Part shown: positions 36,812 through 47,935 of the stretch, in pieces
How the letters are laid out: every line of letters begins with the position of its first letter
Numbering within the stretch: the stretch's first letter is position 1
Assembly (NCBI GenBank): GCA_947579605.1
Contig: OX388312.1
Span: 24,389,313-24,453,312, forward strand
Source: Athripsodes cinereus
Taxonomy: Eukaryota > Arthropoda > Insecta > Trichoptera > Leptoceridae
Reading direction: 5' to 3'
DNA: 64,000 nt
The notes under the pieces: model-generated
Told to the model about the DNA's origin: nothing
Seen by the model: the letters and a program-made list of their open reading frames with translations, nothing else
Database searches by the model: none
Made by a program: the position numbers and the translations under genes

Positions 36812-36823
36812 TATTGGGAACTT
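36812..36823. repeat. 12-bp target site duplication, left (TATTGGGAACTT)
   Basis: Exact repeat at 37076-37087; flanks the SINE-like copy. Confidence 0.85.
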
Positions 36824-37075
36824 ACTACTACTACTATACCATCACGGCATATCCCACAAGTGGGGTAGCCAGCAGATCAGCTGCATGTAAGAAACATGCA
36901 AACTGTCCTCTTCGTGCCAATATAAAATCAAGACATTCAGGATGGGTGGCAAACCCCATCGCTGAATTTAAGATGTATAATGTCTTAACTTTTTCGAACA
37001 CCTGCCTTTTACAGGACACTCGAAAACTTACGCAGAAGAGTGGAAGACCAATTCTTTACCGGGTGCTCCACGGGA
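36824..37075 (-). mobile_element. SINE-like family 1, full-length copy (252 bp)
   Basis: Inverted, close to the 23.3 kb copy over its whole length, with a (TAGTAG)n-type tail at 36824-36838 and a perfect 12-bp duplication. Together the two flanked copies fix the family length and both ends. Confidence 0.9.
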
Positions 37076-37087
37076 TATTGGGAACTT
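37076..37087. repeat. 12-bp target site duplication, right (TATTGGGAACTT)
   Basis: Exact match to 36812-36823. Confidence 0.85.
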
Positions 37088-38104
37088 CCTCATCTAAAAT
37101 TCTCATATGACTGACCATGTTTGTACTCGTACACCCAACGATTGACAGTTGTAAATGAAGAAAAGGCTTCACTGTAGAACCTAACACAATTTTTATTTCT
37201 CTTCTTACCCTTCGAATGAATGAATTTTTGCATTATACGATATTTATTTTTTTTAGACAGATTTTCCCAGCTGACAACTTTGAAAGGGTGTCACAGACCT
37301 AGTAATGATCAGAATGATTTGAAATGTGTATGGCTAACATAAGCAAAGGCATTTAACTGTGAAATCATTTTTTTTCTACAGTTACCTGAAGTCAATGAGG
37401 CTAGAGAGTTTTCAAATAGCCCTCTTATTCGCATTATAATTAACAATATGAAGTTAAAACTTCCTAAACTAAATTGAGATTCCATACAATATCAGAGAAG
37501 TTGAATAATAACATCTTAAAGTCATATCTAAATGCACTTTAGTTTATGTTGGATATAGTGGGTATGTTAAGAGTGAATATATAGTGAATACATACGTTTG
37601 TTTAACGTTTGTTTAAACTTCCTCTGCAATAACTATCTGCATTAAAGTTTAGTAAGTACCAACAACTTATGTTTCCTTCATCTTAAGATGATTCTTACGT
37701 TATCTTCCTTATATTCTGTTTGTCTATTCCAACAATAAGTACTCCAGAACAAATAATAGTCTTTACCTATATCTATTAAATTAAGCAAACGACATTATAC
37801 AAACTATGCAGACTTAAGTAAATAAATAATAGGTACAAAACTTTGGGCTTATATAATACTTTGGTTCTATTGTGGTCTAATTCGAAATGAATTGTGGTGA
37901 GATTTGCAGGCGATTAAATTACTGAAAGGTAAAAATCATGGTTTATTTTATGAAAAGTCCAAAATAATATTCGGAATAAATATTCAAATTTTATTGGTTA
38001 CATATTATTTGCTCAGAGATGTGAAGACAAATTAGTGAATAAGGGAGAAAACGAATGTCACTTACGTCATCAAAATATTGGCTACCCTAAAATGTAGCGA
38101 ATTA

Positions 38105-38330
38105 GAATATTTTGCCAGGTGCTCCGACTCAAGATGGACAAGGTTATAAGTTGACAACCAAAAAGAGACAAATGAGGTTTTAGAAAGTATAAGAATCGCT
38201 GGAAGGAAGTGGATGCAGCAACCCCGAGATAAAAAAGAGTAGAAAACTGTAGGGAAGGGCTACGTGCAAAGATAGATTTAAAATAGCAGAAGACGAAGAT
38301 ATACTAACAAACGACTATGTTAATGAAGAA
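38105..38330 (+). pseudogene. RTE-like LINE C-terminal remnant, old
   Basis: In shifting frames the sequence recalls the end of RTE-type proteins: ATAAGAATCGCTGGAAGGAA (IRIAGRK), GTGGATGCAGCAACCCCGAG (WMQQPR), GAAAACTGTAGGGAAGGGCT (KTVGKGY) and ACGTGCAAAGATAG (VQR). Frameshifted and short. Confidence 0.5.
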
Positions 38331-40529
38331 TGACCATTATCAATCTATTCTGGGTTTGGGTGTTACTTGCATGTATGTTAAGTGCATCGTATATTTGTGT
38401 ATCGTCGCATTGATACCCATACTACAAGGTGTGTTTTAATTTGAGACTTATGCGACCTGTTTGAATTGTCTGTACCTACATATTATGTTATGTTATATTT
38501 CACACATTTCATTTCAAAATTTCCTCGAATTATAAACGAAAATAGCTATTTCTACACGAGTTTCCACTTCTTAGAATAATTATCGACGGATTGAATGTAT
38601 TTTTTCGAAAACAAATTATAAGAATTATAATAATCAAAAATATCCGCTTTAATCTTCTCAAAAATGGATACTTGATTAACTCTTAAAAAACTAAACGTGG
38701 ATAATCTTTTTCAAACAATTTTCTGTTTATGAGATATTATTAAAGGATATTATTACACAAGAAAGAAAATTATCTGATTACTTTATTTCCAATATATCAT
38801 TAGGAATAATAGGATCTCAATCTTCTATTATGATGTTGAAGAATAATACCATTGACTGTACATACTTATACCAACTTGTTATAAAGTAAGTTAAGTTCTA
38901 TAAAGACATACATTATTTGAAAAGTCAGACACTAATATATATAGCAAAAATGTATACAATCAGGATGGATGATGTGAGGTGTCTTATAATAATTTAGCTT
39001 TCACATACATCTTCGTTGTTCCACGAGATTGGTCAGGAGAATATTATAAGAAATATTTGAATCTATTATTTAACTAGGAACATATTTATAAAGTTTATTG
39101 AGAAGTTCACATAAAAGATATAAATAAAATGCGATATAATATTAAATCTCCGATAAAATACAAAGCCATCAATTTAATTGCTCACCCAGCTAGGCAATCA
39201 GAGGCGTGGGATATCTTGTTAAAAAGGCTCAACAAAAAGATGATTACATCACAAAGTTTTGCAAAATAAATGTGGCACTTGCGTCAAATACACAACCTAC
39301 CCTTTACTGAATTATGTAGTCTATTTATAGCTAAAGAAACTTGACTGTAATCTAACAATTACCAGGATGTTTGTCTAAGTTACGTATCTTCTTTGGGAAA
39401 CTGCGTGGGCGAATCGTTAAATATAACAAAGTAATACTACTCAAGTACTAATGGAAAGACTGGAAATCTGAAATCGATTCTATATTGCAAACAAAAATAG
39501 AAAAAAGGAATTACTTGTTGTTCTACCCACCGAAAATAGCCTATTACATATTTTTCAGAAGACAAATATCAACTTAGACAACAAGAACTAAATAAGAAGA
39601 AATTAAAATGAAACAAAATAATATATACCTAGTAATTGTGACTCTATTTTTGCGAACCGGCTTTCAAAAGCTTCCGCCCTCATCGTTAGACAAAGAATTA
39701 CATACCTAAGTAAAAACGAATAATATTCCCCATTCATCAAAAAGGAATCAAAACATAGATATTGTTGATTAAGGAGATTGATGGCCGAATAGATATTAGC
39801 TGAAGAACCGGAAAAACTGGAATCAGATTGGTTAAAACTGCGAAAGATGGAAATCTTTCATGGAGATATACTGACATTATAAAGAAGACGCAATTGGCGA
39901 ACTTTATCAAACAGAATTATAATGAATTAAATAGCTTTCATGGCGCCGTTTCGTTAAAATATAGCCTGAAGGAATCAATGATATGAATCATTCAGCCATC
40001 CAAAACTATTTTTTAAAATATATTATTAGAAAAAAATAATACAAAAATAAAAAGTGTCTATAGCGTGTAGGCGACTAATACATTTTTGTAAACAAATCTC
40101 TTAATCATTCTATCTAGGTTACAACTGTTTTAACACTTTGTGTTTGCGTTGACGTTTGTCATAAAATAGTAGACGAAAAAAATGGAATAAACGCTAAAAA
40201 CATCCTTTTGAGTTTAAGCACCACTTTAAGTAGAAACAGTCGTAACTAGAAACTTGATAGCAAAATAATAATAATATATAATATAAATATATAAGTAGAT
40301 ACTTACTAATACGATATACGAAGTCATGGAAATTTATTTCATGGAAATATAAAATATTACATTTAATATACATAATACGTGTAAAAAATATTTGAGTTCG
40401 TTCGTGGTTCGTACATGGATATTTATGTATACTTTATGGAAATATTTAATACACAAAGTAACAGAGAAACCAATGTCATCTATATAAACTTACATATAAA
40501 TATTGCGCGTGTTTCAGAATAATACATTT

Positions 40530-40692
40530 TTTTAAAGATATATCTGGATTTTTGTTATAAACCCAAATACAACCTTATACACCTTTCACAGTAAGCTAAA
40601 CGCTTTTGTGTCGTGAAAGGGGAGTTTGCCGGCACCTGGGATAGAACCGCGGACCTCTTGTTCACGAGGCCGAGACTCCAGGCTACCGACGA
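40530..40692 (-). mobile_element. tRNA-derived SINE (family 3)
   Basis: On the minus strand the head, from about 40692, contains a tRNA-like segment with a GGTTCTATCCC B box (40638-40648), an anticodon-arm-like CTC...GAGG stretch, and a closing GTGCCGGC. A body follows with AGCTTACTGTGAAAGG and TTTGGGTTTATAACAAAAAT, and the 3' end at about 40530. The B box has one change from GGTTCGATCCC. The acceptor stem does not pair, so it is not a functional tRNA. A 3' fragment of the same family lies at 36130-36215. Confidence 0.72.
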
Positions 40693-41594
40693 ACTCTTCT
40701 TTATATCTATTCACTTAATAAAGATATTCCCTTAGTAAATTCATTCAAAATTAAATCAAGATATAAAGTATATAAACGATACTAAGTCATAAGTTCGTTC
40801 GAAAAGCGCACATCTCATTCGTCATGTTCAGCCAAAACATTGTTATTTTAGTTTCATTGTATATTGACTATTTATTTCAAACGAAGCCGGGTGTAAAGCT
40901 AGCTAGATACACAATATAATAAATAATACACAGTAAAATACGATATTTATTTATTTGTACCTACGTCGCAACTTTTATTAAATTTGAAAAGCATTTCAAT
41001 ATAATAATGTACGGGTAAATACCGCTACAAGATAGATACATAAATAAAAATATGTTTGAGAACTTAGTCGGAAAAGTGAGTTGAGGAAGTGAGCGGGAAC
41101 GATGTGACAGTATACCTACTTTCTACTTCTCATTCTAAAAGGAATAGACAACGCATCCCCGAGGTGACTGGAGCCGTATCCGCTTTTAAAAGAATATCTT
41201 AACCAAGCAAACGATCAATGATGATTTTTGTGATGAGTAAAATTTCTTGTTTGTTGCCCAAAGCAAGCAAAAGCTTTTGTAGGTTAAAAAAAAAATAGTG
41301 ATGGTACACTTTCTGGAATGGATTAAACGTATTGGATTCCAGAAAATGTATATAATTTTAAAATGAATAACATCTCTTAATTGCGTTAATATTTGATATT
41401 AATAAATAAATATAAAAAAAGCATCGAAAATACTGATATGTAGTACCTATTTACCTTTCTAAAATGAGTTACAAAAAATGGCTTCGTTTTATTTTGTCTA
41501 AAATAGAGGTGTTTTTCCTTGTTTGAAAAATAATAGGTAGGTATATACAAGGAGCAAATAAGACGGAGACGTTTGCGTCCGGTTAGGTACTCAG

Positions 41595-41755
41595 TCGGTC
41601 AGTAAACCGGGTTAGTTGGAAGACATCGCATTCTAACGATAAACTCGCCCTCTGTACATTGAATAACTGATACTTTGTATTGATTTGAAATAATTTAACC
41701 ATTGTACAGTGAAGAATAAAATAAATAAATAAATAATAATAATAAACAGATTTAA
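41595..41755 (+). repeat. LINE 3' end with terminal hairpin
   Basis: GGGTTAGTTGGAAGAC, hairpin ATCGCATTCTAACGAT, AAACTCGCCCTCTGTACATT, then CATTGTACAGTGAAGAATAA and an (AAAT)n/(AAT)n tail. Same terminus family as 25340-25495. Confidence 0.65.
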
Positions 41756-41867
41756 CAATAAGCCTTGGAATAGATCCCAAAATAACAAAAACTAGGTTTG
41801 ATTCGATGAATTTAATTGACTTGTATTAAGAGATCGAAGACGTGAACGTAATAATCATAAAAGATTC

Positions 41868-41990
41868 GCGTGCGCCCGCTAGCCCTTCAGGTTGGCCACT
41901 ATAGCTCGCTCGTAAAGAGTTTTTGAATAAATAGGACTCCCACACCTTCTCAGACTTCCGGGCATGGGAGAGATACGCTCACTCAAATAA
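41868..41990 (+). repeat. Interspersed repeat family 2 copy
   Basis: CGCTAGCCCTTCAGGTTGGC, CACTATAGCTCGCTCGTAAA, GACTCCCACACCTTCTCAGA and CTTCCGGGCATGGGAGAGA; aligns in order with 62030-62175. Class unknown. Confidence 0.5.
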
Positions 41991-42320
41991 GAAATACAGA
42001 CTGATAAAACGCTATCTATCTAAAATCTAAACCGAAACTGTCTGTGTGATACAGGTGGCTCGTTTCACTTTTCCATCGCATTATAGTAAAAAAGAGCTGC
42101 AGTGTTCTTGTACTCATATTACTGTAGTGATGATGACAAGAGCTTTTATTTCATTCCCTCCCCTTTTCCATTCGCTTGTTCCGTGCCATAATAACATACT
42201 TACTCTATTCTATATACACAACATATGTAGTAGAAAGAAACGGAACAAACAAAAAATAGATTTACGTATTCACGTTATTCTATGTAGGTATAGGTAAGTA
42301 GATACGTTGGAGTTATTTCG

Positions 42321-42553
42321 TGGAGCACCCGGCGAAGAATTGGTCTCCCACTCTTTTCCGTAAGTTTTCGAGAGTCCTTTAAAAGGCAGATGTTTCTGAA
42401 ATAAGGCTATTTTACATATTAAATTCAGCGATGAGGTTTGCCACCCATCCTGAATGTCATTTTTTGACACGGACAGCTTGCATGTTTATAACATGCTGAT
42501 GATCTGCTGACTACCCTACATTGTCAGATATGCCGTGATGGTATAGTATAGTA
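42321..42553 (+). mobile_element. SINE-like family 1 copy, nearly full length
   Basis: Starts TGGAGCACCCGGCGAAGAAT and ends ATATGCCGTGATGGTATAG with (ATAGT)n. Internal small deletion at the GGCACGAAGAGGACAG block. No clear target duplication. Confidence 0.88.
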
Positions 42554-42559
42554 CCTACT

Positions 42560-42690
42560 TTGGGGTAGTTGTAAGAGATCACGCTTGTGCGATAAACTCG
42601 CCCTCGTGATTACATTTAATGTGAATGTATTTCGTTATATTTTTTTGTAATCAATGTACGGCAAAGAATGAGATAAACAAAATAAATAGA
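42560..42690 (+). repeat. LINE 3' end with terminal hairpin
   Basis: GGTAGTTGTAAGAGATC, a hairpin around ACGCTTGTGCGAT, AAACTCGCCCTCGTGATTAC, then ATCAATGTACGGCAAAGAAT and an A-rich end. Lies directly behind a SINE-like copy. Confidence 0.6.
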
Positions 42691-43458
42691 AACATAACAA
42701 AAACAAAGCAGAAAAATATATTATATCTAAGAAAATTCACAGATAAACATTCTGAATCAGATATAATGAGTTTTGTATGGGAGGGAAGAAATCACCCATA
42801 ATAATCCCATTAATTGATCCAACTTATTATATTTCCGATACATACCTACAACTTAGAAACACGTGTATCACAAAAACAAATATTATAGTACTAGGAATAT
42901 AATAACAAACAAATATTACTTGGAATATAATATGTAGGTACGTATATATCTATTACAGTAGATAGGTGGGTACATTCTGATAGAAGATTGATGATTTATT
43001 TATTATTACATACTCACTGAGAGTGTGATGTATTACTATCGTATAAAAAAATATAATCGTTAATTACTATTGGTTATTATCTATCACTAGGTTTTGGCTA
43101 TATTAGAGGATACGACGATAATGGAGAGACGGTGGTTCTGCAGTAGTCACGCTTTGAATGTCCAATAATACCTTTCTGTCCTAAGAGAGCACTTCTTTAC
43201 GTCCACAAAGTTAACCTCCTATTATCAAAATTTCAGGAATATTGAGGAAAGAAAGGGGTCGCAATAGTGACAACGATGACAGATTTCAATAAAATCTAAA
43301 TAGAATAAGAATGTATGCATACTTATTGTACTCAACGATGAAGATAGGTATTATATGTATTTTGACAGATATTATAGTAAGAAGGGTTATGATTTAATAT
43401 CAGTCTTTAATTCACTGGTTAATAACTTCAACCTAGGATATGTGTTTTAAATGAGCAG

Positions 43459-44050
43459 ATGAGGGGAATAATACAAAGAATCATGAACAAGGCTCTGAAG
43501 ATTACTTTCAATCTTGATAGATACACAAGGTCACTTGATGTGTATATTATAACAAACATGTTTAATCTAGAAGAACTTATATATGCAGAAAAAACAAAAA
43601 TGATGTATAAAATTACAAATAACTTGATTAAAACCAATATTAAGGTACAGATGAATTCTAGTGTACACTCAAGAAATACAAGGACAGCAAGAGATATCCG
43701 ACAGATAATCCTAGAACGAACAGAGAGAGAAATAGTTTTTTTATATACCTACAGCTATTGGATTGTTCAATTCACTACCAGATAATATAAAGCGACTGAA
43801 TAATATTGATCAATTTAAGAAATATTTGAAAAACTATATACTAAGAAGCCGAACAGAGACAATTATGTAAGAAGACATTTTTGTAAGAAGACATTTTGTG
43901 CTTGAGTTTTAGAATTACATCCTCCCCTCATACCAGCATTTCATTGCTGTTTGGGGAATACGAAATGTTTATTGTTAACTATAATAAAATATCAATATAA
44001 ATGTATCGAAATATAAGTTGTGTACTATTAAATAAATAAATAAATAAATT
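43459..44050 (+). pseudogene. CR1-like LINE C-terminal fragment and 3' UTR
   Basis: Open from 43459: IQRIMNKALKITFNLDRYTR, MFNLEELIYAEKTKMMYK, then HSRNTRTARDIRQI. A frameshift near 43735 moves to AIGLFNSLPDNIKRLNNIDQ and FKKYLKNYILRSRTETIM-stop, the classic end of CR1/Kiri-type LINE proteins. The 3' UTR ends in (AAAT)n at about 44030-44048. Confidence 0.8.
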
Positions 44051-44927
44051 GTTACCTAAATATTTACATTCATAATAATTAATTAAATATCTTCCTATCG
44101 TGCTAATACACATTCTAAACATATAATATTACAAACATCGACTATAATCGAGTATTGAAGACAGACCCAGGCTTTACAGCCGAATATCGTAGACTCCTAT
44201 TTATCCACATATTCAAACCAAAGCTGTTATCCTCGCGGGCGGGCCATTGGACAGGCTTGGGGGATCGGCGGGCCAAAACCGACCGCGTGGGAATCTTTTA
44301 TACTCGCTCTTCAATGTCCATTTTAGGAGGTTAGAAAGTTTATTGAGAAAAATATATAAATACAAAAAAAAATGAAGGAAAAAAGTAACACAAAGGTAGG
44401 TAGTACAAATATTAAAATGAAGAAAAAAAACTTATTTATCAAAAAAAGAAGTTGGTATGTATACAAATTGGTGAATAAAATGTTAGTTTGTATGTCTCTT
44501 ACAATTACGAACATTAATAACACCAATCATCAATATAAATTCCCTCGTGTATTCGGAACTTGTAGAGATGCGCAATCCACACTAACAACACGATATCAAA
44601 AGCAGTGATCTCTATACATAGGTACTATGTTATAATATGAATTGTTTTTCAGAACACGTCTCGCCAATCAATCGAAGAGAATTACGTAATTTGAACCGTA
44701 AACATGCTACCTCCATTTTTCTTTGAACACAATTTCTTTAACAATCGTTGTTGATTAAACACACCTAACATTATTAACAATGTATAAAAACCTAGATATG
44801 TAAACCTAGATGTAAACCTATTACAGTTTTAAGTAGAAATATCAACCTACATACTGTATATATTAGAAATGCAAAGGAAAAATTGGCGCGCGAACAAACA
44901 AATTTTGCGATTTAAATAATTTTATAT

Positions 44928-45110
44928 CAGTCTGCAGCACCAAGAGGGTAGGACCGAAGGCAGAAATGGTAGGGGCCGACCAAGAGACGCTTATATGGAC
45001 CAACTGAAGGACATGAACTGTGGCACATACGTAGAACTAAAGACACTAGCTGAAAATAGAGAGGAATGGAGAAAATCCAAACTCGTTGCAGACCAATCCA
45101 ATGGATTGTA
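44928..45110 (+). pseudogene. LINE C-terminal fragment (RGRP...EEWR type)
   Basis: A short open stretch reads GRNGRGRPRDAYMDQLKDMN, CGTYVELKTLAENREEWRKS. The GRGRP, DQLK and NREEWR pattern ends many RTE-type LINE proteins. Truncated on both sides. Confidence 0.7.
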
Positions 45111-45317
45111 TTGTAACTCATTATAATATATACTCGTATAGCAACAAGAATTGGTTAAAAAAAACACGTTTATATCTCCGTGGAGTCCCTCGTTGTAGAC
45201 GCATTTATAAAACAATATTACTGATGATACAAAATATATTGAAAGTCCATACATTAGAAGTGTACCTTTTTACAACAATAATCGCCTATCACCACAATTT
45301 GTTCATTATAGATATGT

Positions 45318-45425
45318 AATTGGCACGAAGAGGACAGTTTGCATGTTTCTTACATGCAGCTGATCTGCTGGCTACCCCACTTGTGGGATATGCCGTGATG
45401 GTATAATAGTATAGTAGTAGTAGTA
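45318..45425 (+). mobile_element. SINE-like family 1, 5'-truncated copy
   Basis: Begins at GGCACGAAGAGGACAGTTTG and is otherwise nearly identical to the 3' part of the family, ending (AGT)n. 5' truncation fits target-primed insertion. Confidence 0.85.
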
Positions 45426-45631
45426 GTTACACAATAACTTGTGTTGTATGCAGGACTCGATGGCAGTGGCGGGACTAGGCTTTTCACATCGGGCATGCTT
45501 TGTACAAATATACTATTTTACTCGCAAACGAGTGGACGTCCTTGAGAATAATATAATATAGGTATATATATCGGAGACGGGACTAGGCTTTTCATGTTGG
45601 TCTTACATTCGTTATAATAATAAAAAAAAAA

Positions 45632-45762
45632 AGATATCCAGAATGGTTGACATACCCCTTTGCTGAATTTAAGATATTAAATGGTTTATATTCGATGTCT
45701 ATTAAAAGACACTTAAAAACTTTAGTGGGAGATCTATTGTTTGCCAAAGACTTCATGGGTCC
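45632..45762 (-). mobile_element. SINE-like family 1, 5' half
   Basis: Inverted: GATATCCAGAATGGTTGACA, TACCCCTTTGCTGAATTTAA, AAAAGACACTTAAAAACTTT, AGTGGGAGATCTATTGTTTG. The 3' half is missing. Confidence 0.65.
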
Positions 45763-47794
45763 TTAATATAAATAAATAAAATACAAGAAGTCTGCGATAC
45801 AAATAAATACTATTTTTTAGTATGTAAGTAACTTTAAAGTTAAATGTCGTAATTTCTATACAATTTATTTTGTCTCGCGCATCCATCATAATATTAATCA
45901 ATCCTTTATGAAGAACGTTTCAAATCTAAAAACTATTAGCGGTTGCACATAGTATCTACCTTCAAATTATTTTTAACTGCCTAGTACGTTACGCACGACT
46001 CACACAATCATCACACAACCAATACAAATAAAAACATACTCATATAGGTACATTATGCACCCAAACGTTCTTCGTGCAAGCTTGCTTATTTTGTCCTTAA
46101 GATTGCACACATACAACCAAACATACCCAATAATACACATGTATGGCGCGTCATTGCCTACTACGTATTCACACTAAAATTTAAGTGTGTGTTAGTGAGA
46201 CAGAGGCTACGTATAAAGCAATAACTTACTATTCCATTAATTTAGCTATCACGGTAAATTATTGGATTTTATTAAAAAAAGTCAATATAACGTATCGATT
46301 TTACACGCACTTCAATACAAATAGTACGCGCTTTTGATAAAAACTCTAAAACTTACAAAAATTGTATATTTGCTGCGTATATTTTTGTAAATCGTTCTCT
46401 TTGCAACGAAATGTTTGGCGGCAAATTCAAACTAGTTTTTGATGATTTCAATATTTTCTTCATAGATCTATGGGCATGCTGTGCTTTTTTGCATGTATGG
46501 CAGGCACGCGACTGCTCGATGGTAATTTTTATTGTAGAGATCATTTATGGCTTTGTCATGTAGGTATGTAGGATGTGCAATACTTAAGTAGAAGTAGCAG
46601 AGACCATTAGCATCTTAATGTAATTGAGTGAAATAACATAATGATAAAACTTATTTATTTTGGAACATGTTTTCTGAGAAAATAAGTAAGGTTTACTAGT
46701 CTATATCATATAGGTTAATGATTAGGAATCGATTGTATAAATAGACGTATCTTAATATAAATAATATATTTTTTGTTTATATCCTAATGAACGTAAGATA
46801 ATGTGATAACAATATCAAATATTTCGTATACAAGGAAAACAAAAACATAAACCAGAAAATTAGCGATCTCATTCAATCCGTAAATACGATATCATTTGAA
46901 GATATTATTTTCTATATTAATGCTTTTTTCAGATATATCTTATCATTGAAAATATTCTTTCAATACGCGATATAAAATGAGAATTGAGTATATAAAAAAA
47001 GTAAAATATTAAAGAGAAGAGCGTATTCTATGTTGATTTCTTTTGATATGTTGATTTTTTGTGCAATAAAGTTTTTTATTATTATTATTATTCTAGAGTT
47101 CAAAACTACATAACTTTGAGTGGATACCGAAATTATTAAGCCAGAACCTTGAATATCGCATTGAAAGATCCGAATCCAAGTATCGAAGTCGACCTTATGT
47201 AAAAAAAAACAGATTTTTTGAGGTAAAAATTGCGTGGTTTTTTGGTGTGATGATAATATTCTGGGATTATTAGATGAGTGTGCGCTCAGGTGATCTAGCG
47301 TGAGTTTATGGGCTTTAATGTTTTTTGATGTCAATAATAATTCTTACAGTAAGCACTTACCTTCACAATAATGACCCGGTAAAGTATCCCAGTAATGGCA
47401 ACACTGTACACAATATTCATATACCTTTAATATACCCTCTCGTGTCATGGGTTGACATAGTGTGACCGTGACAAATAAATAATATATGATTACAATGAAA
47501 GGCAATAGCCCTAGCGGAATGCGATAGTGACCTCAATCACTACCAGCGGAGCTTTGTAATTTCGATGTATGAGCCAGTGGAATCCCTCAAAATGACGATA
47601 CTTTTTGTGCAGAAAGTAATAGAAAAAGACGTATGAAATAAAATTGATAGGTATTACGAGTACTAACAACGTGTCTTTGTTGTTCGAACGCAAATATGTG
47701 ATTTTCATATAACCTAAGCTGAAAACTAAATTAAATGCTTGAAAAAAGTTTCGACAACAATTCACAAAAAAAAATTAACATACCTATTAAATAT

Positions 47795-47935
47795 TAACAC
47801 AAAACAGTGTTAGCTTTTTACCTTTGATTTCATTAACCTCGAGAACTTTCGTCAAGTTGGCTTGACAACTTCAAGAGAGCTAATTGATATAAAAGTTTGA
47901 AGTCATATGCAAAAAAATATATATATTAGGGTTTG
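47795..47935 (-). mobile_element. Solo Penelope-like terminal fragment
   Basis: Minus strand: TGACTTCAAAC, the hammerhead-like segment at 47838-47877, then GGTAAAAAGCTAACACTGTT and TTGTGTTAATATTTAATA. This matches the order at the Penelope-like 3' end near 59880-60000 (GTGACTTTGAG, hammerhead-like, GTGAAAAGTAAAACAGTGTT, TTATTAATAT). No coding part is attached. Confidence 0.65.
47838..47877 (-). ncRNA. Decayed hammerhead-like motif
   Basis: CTC/GAG helix I, core TTGAAGT, extra T, six-base-pair helix II GTCAAG/CTTGAC with loop CCAA, GAAA, AGTTCT as a partly self-complementary helix III, and C at the cleavage position. Compared with 59919-59958 the core base 9 has changed from A to T and the 3-8 pair is a U-G wobble, so activity is unlikely. 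Confidence 0.4.

Noticed and set aside
40608..40692. Possible tRNA gene
   Set aside because: The B box and arm-like segments are present but the acceptor stem does not pair and the segment is joined to a repeated body; it is a tRNA-derived SINE.
47060..47100. AATAAAG plus (TTA)n at 47.07 kb as a host polyadenylation site
   Set aside because: It looks like another LINE tail, and no gene ends there.
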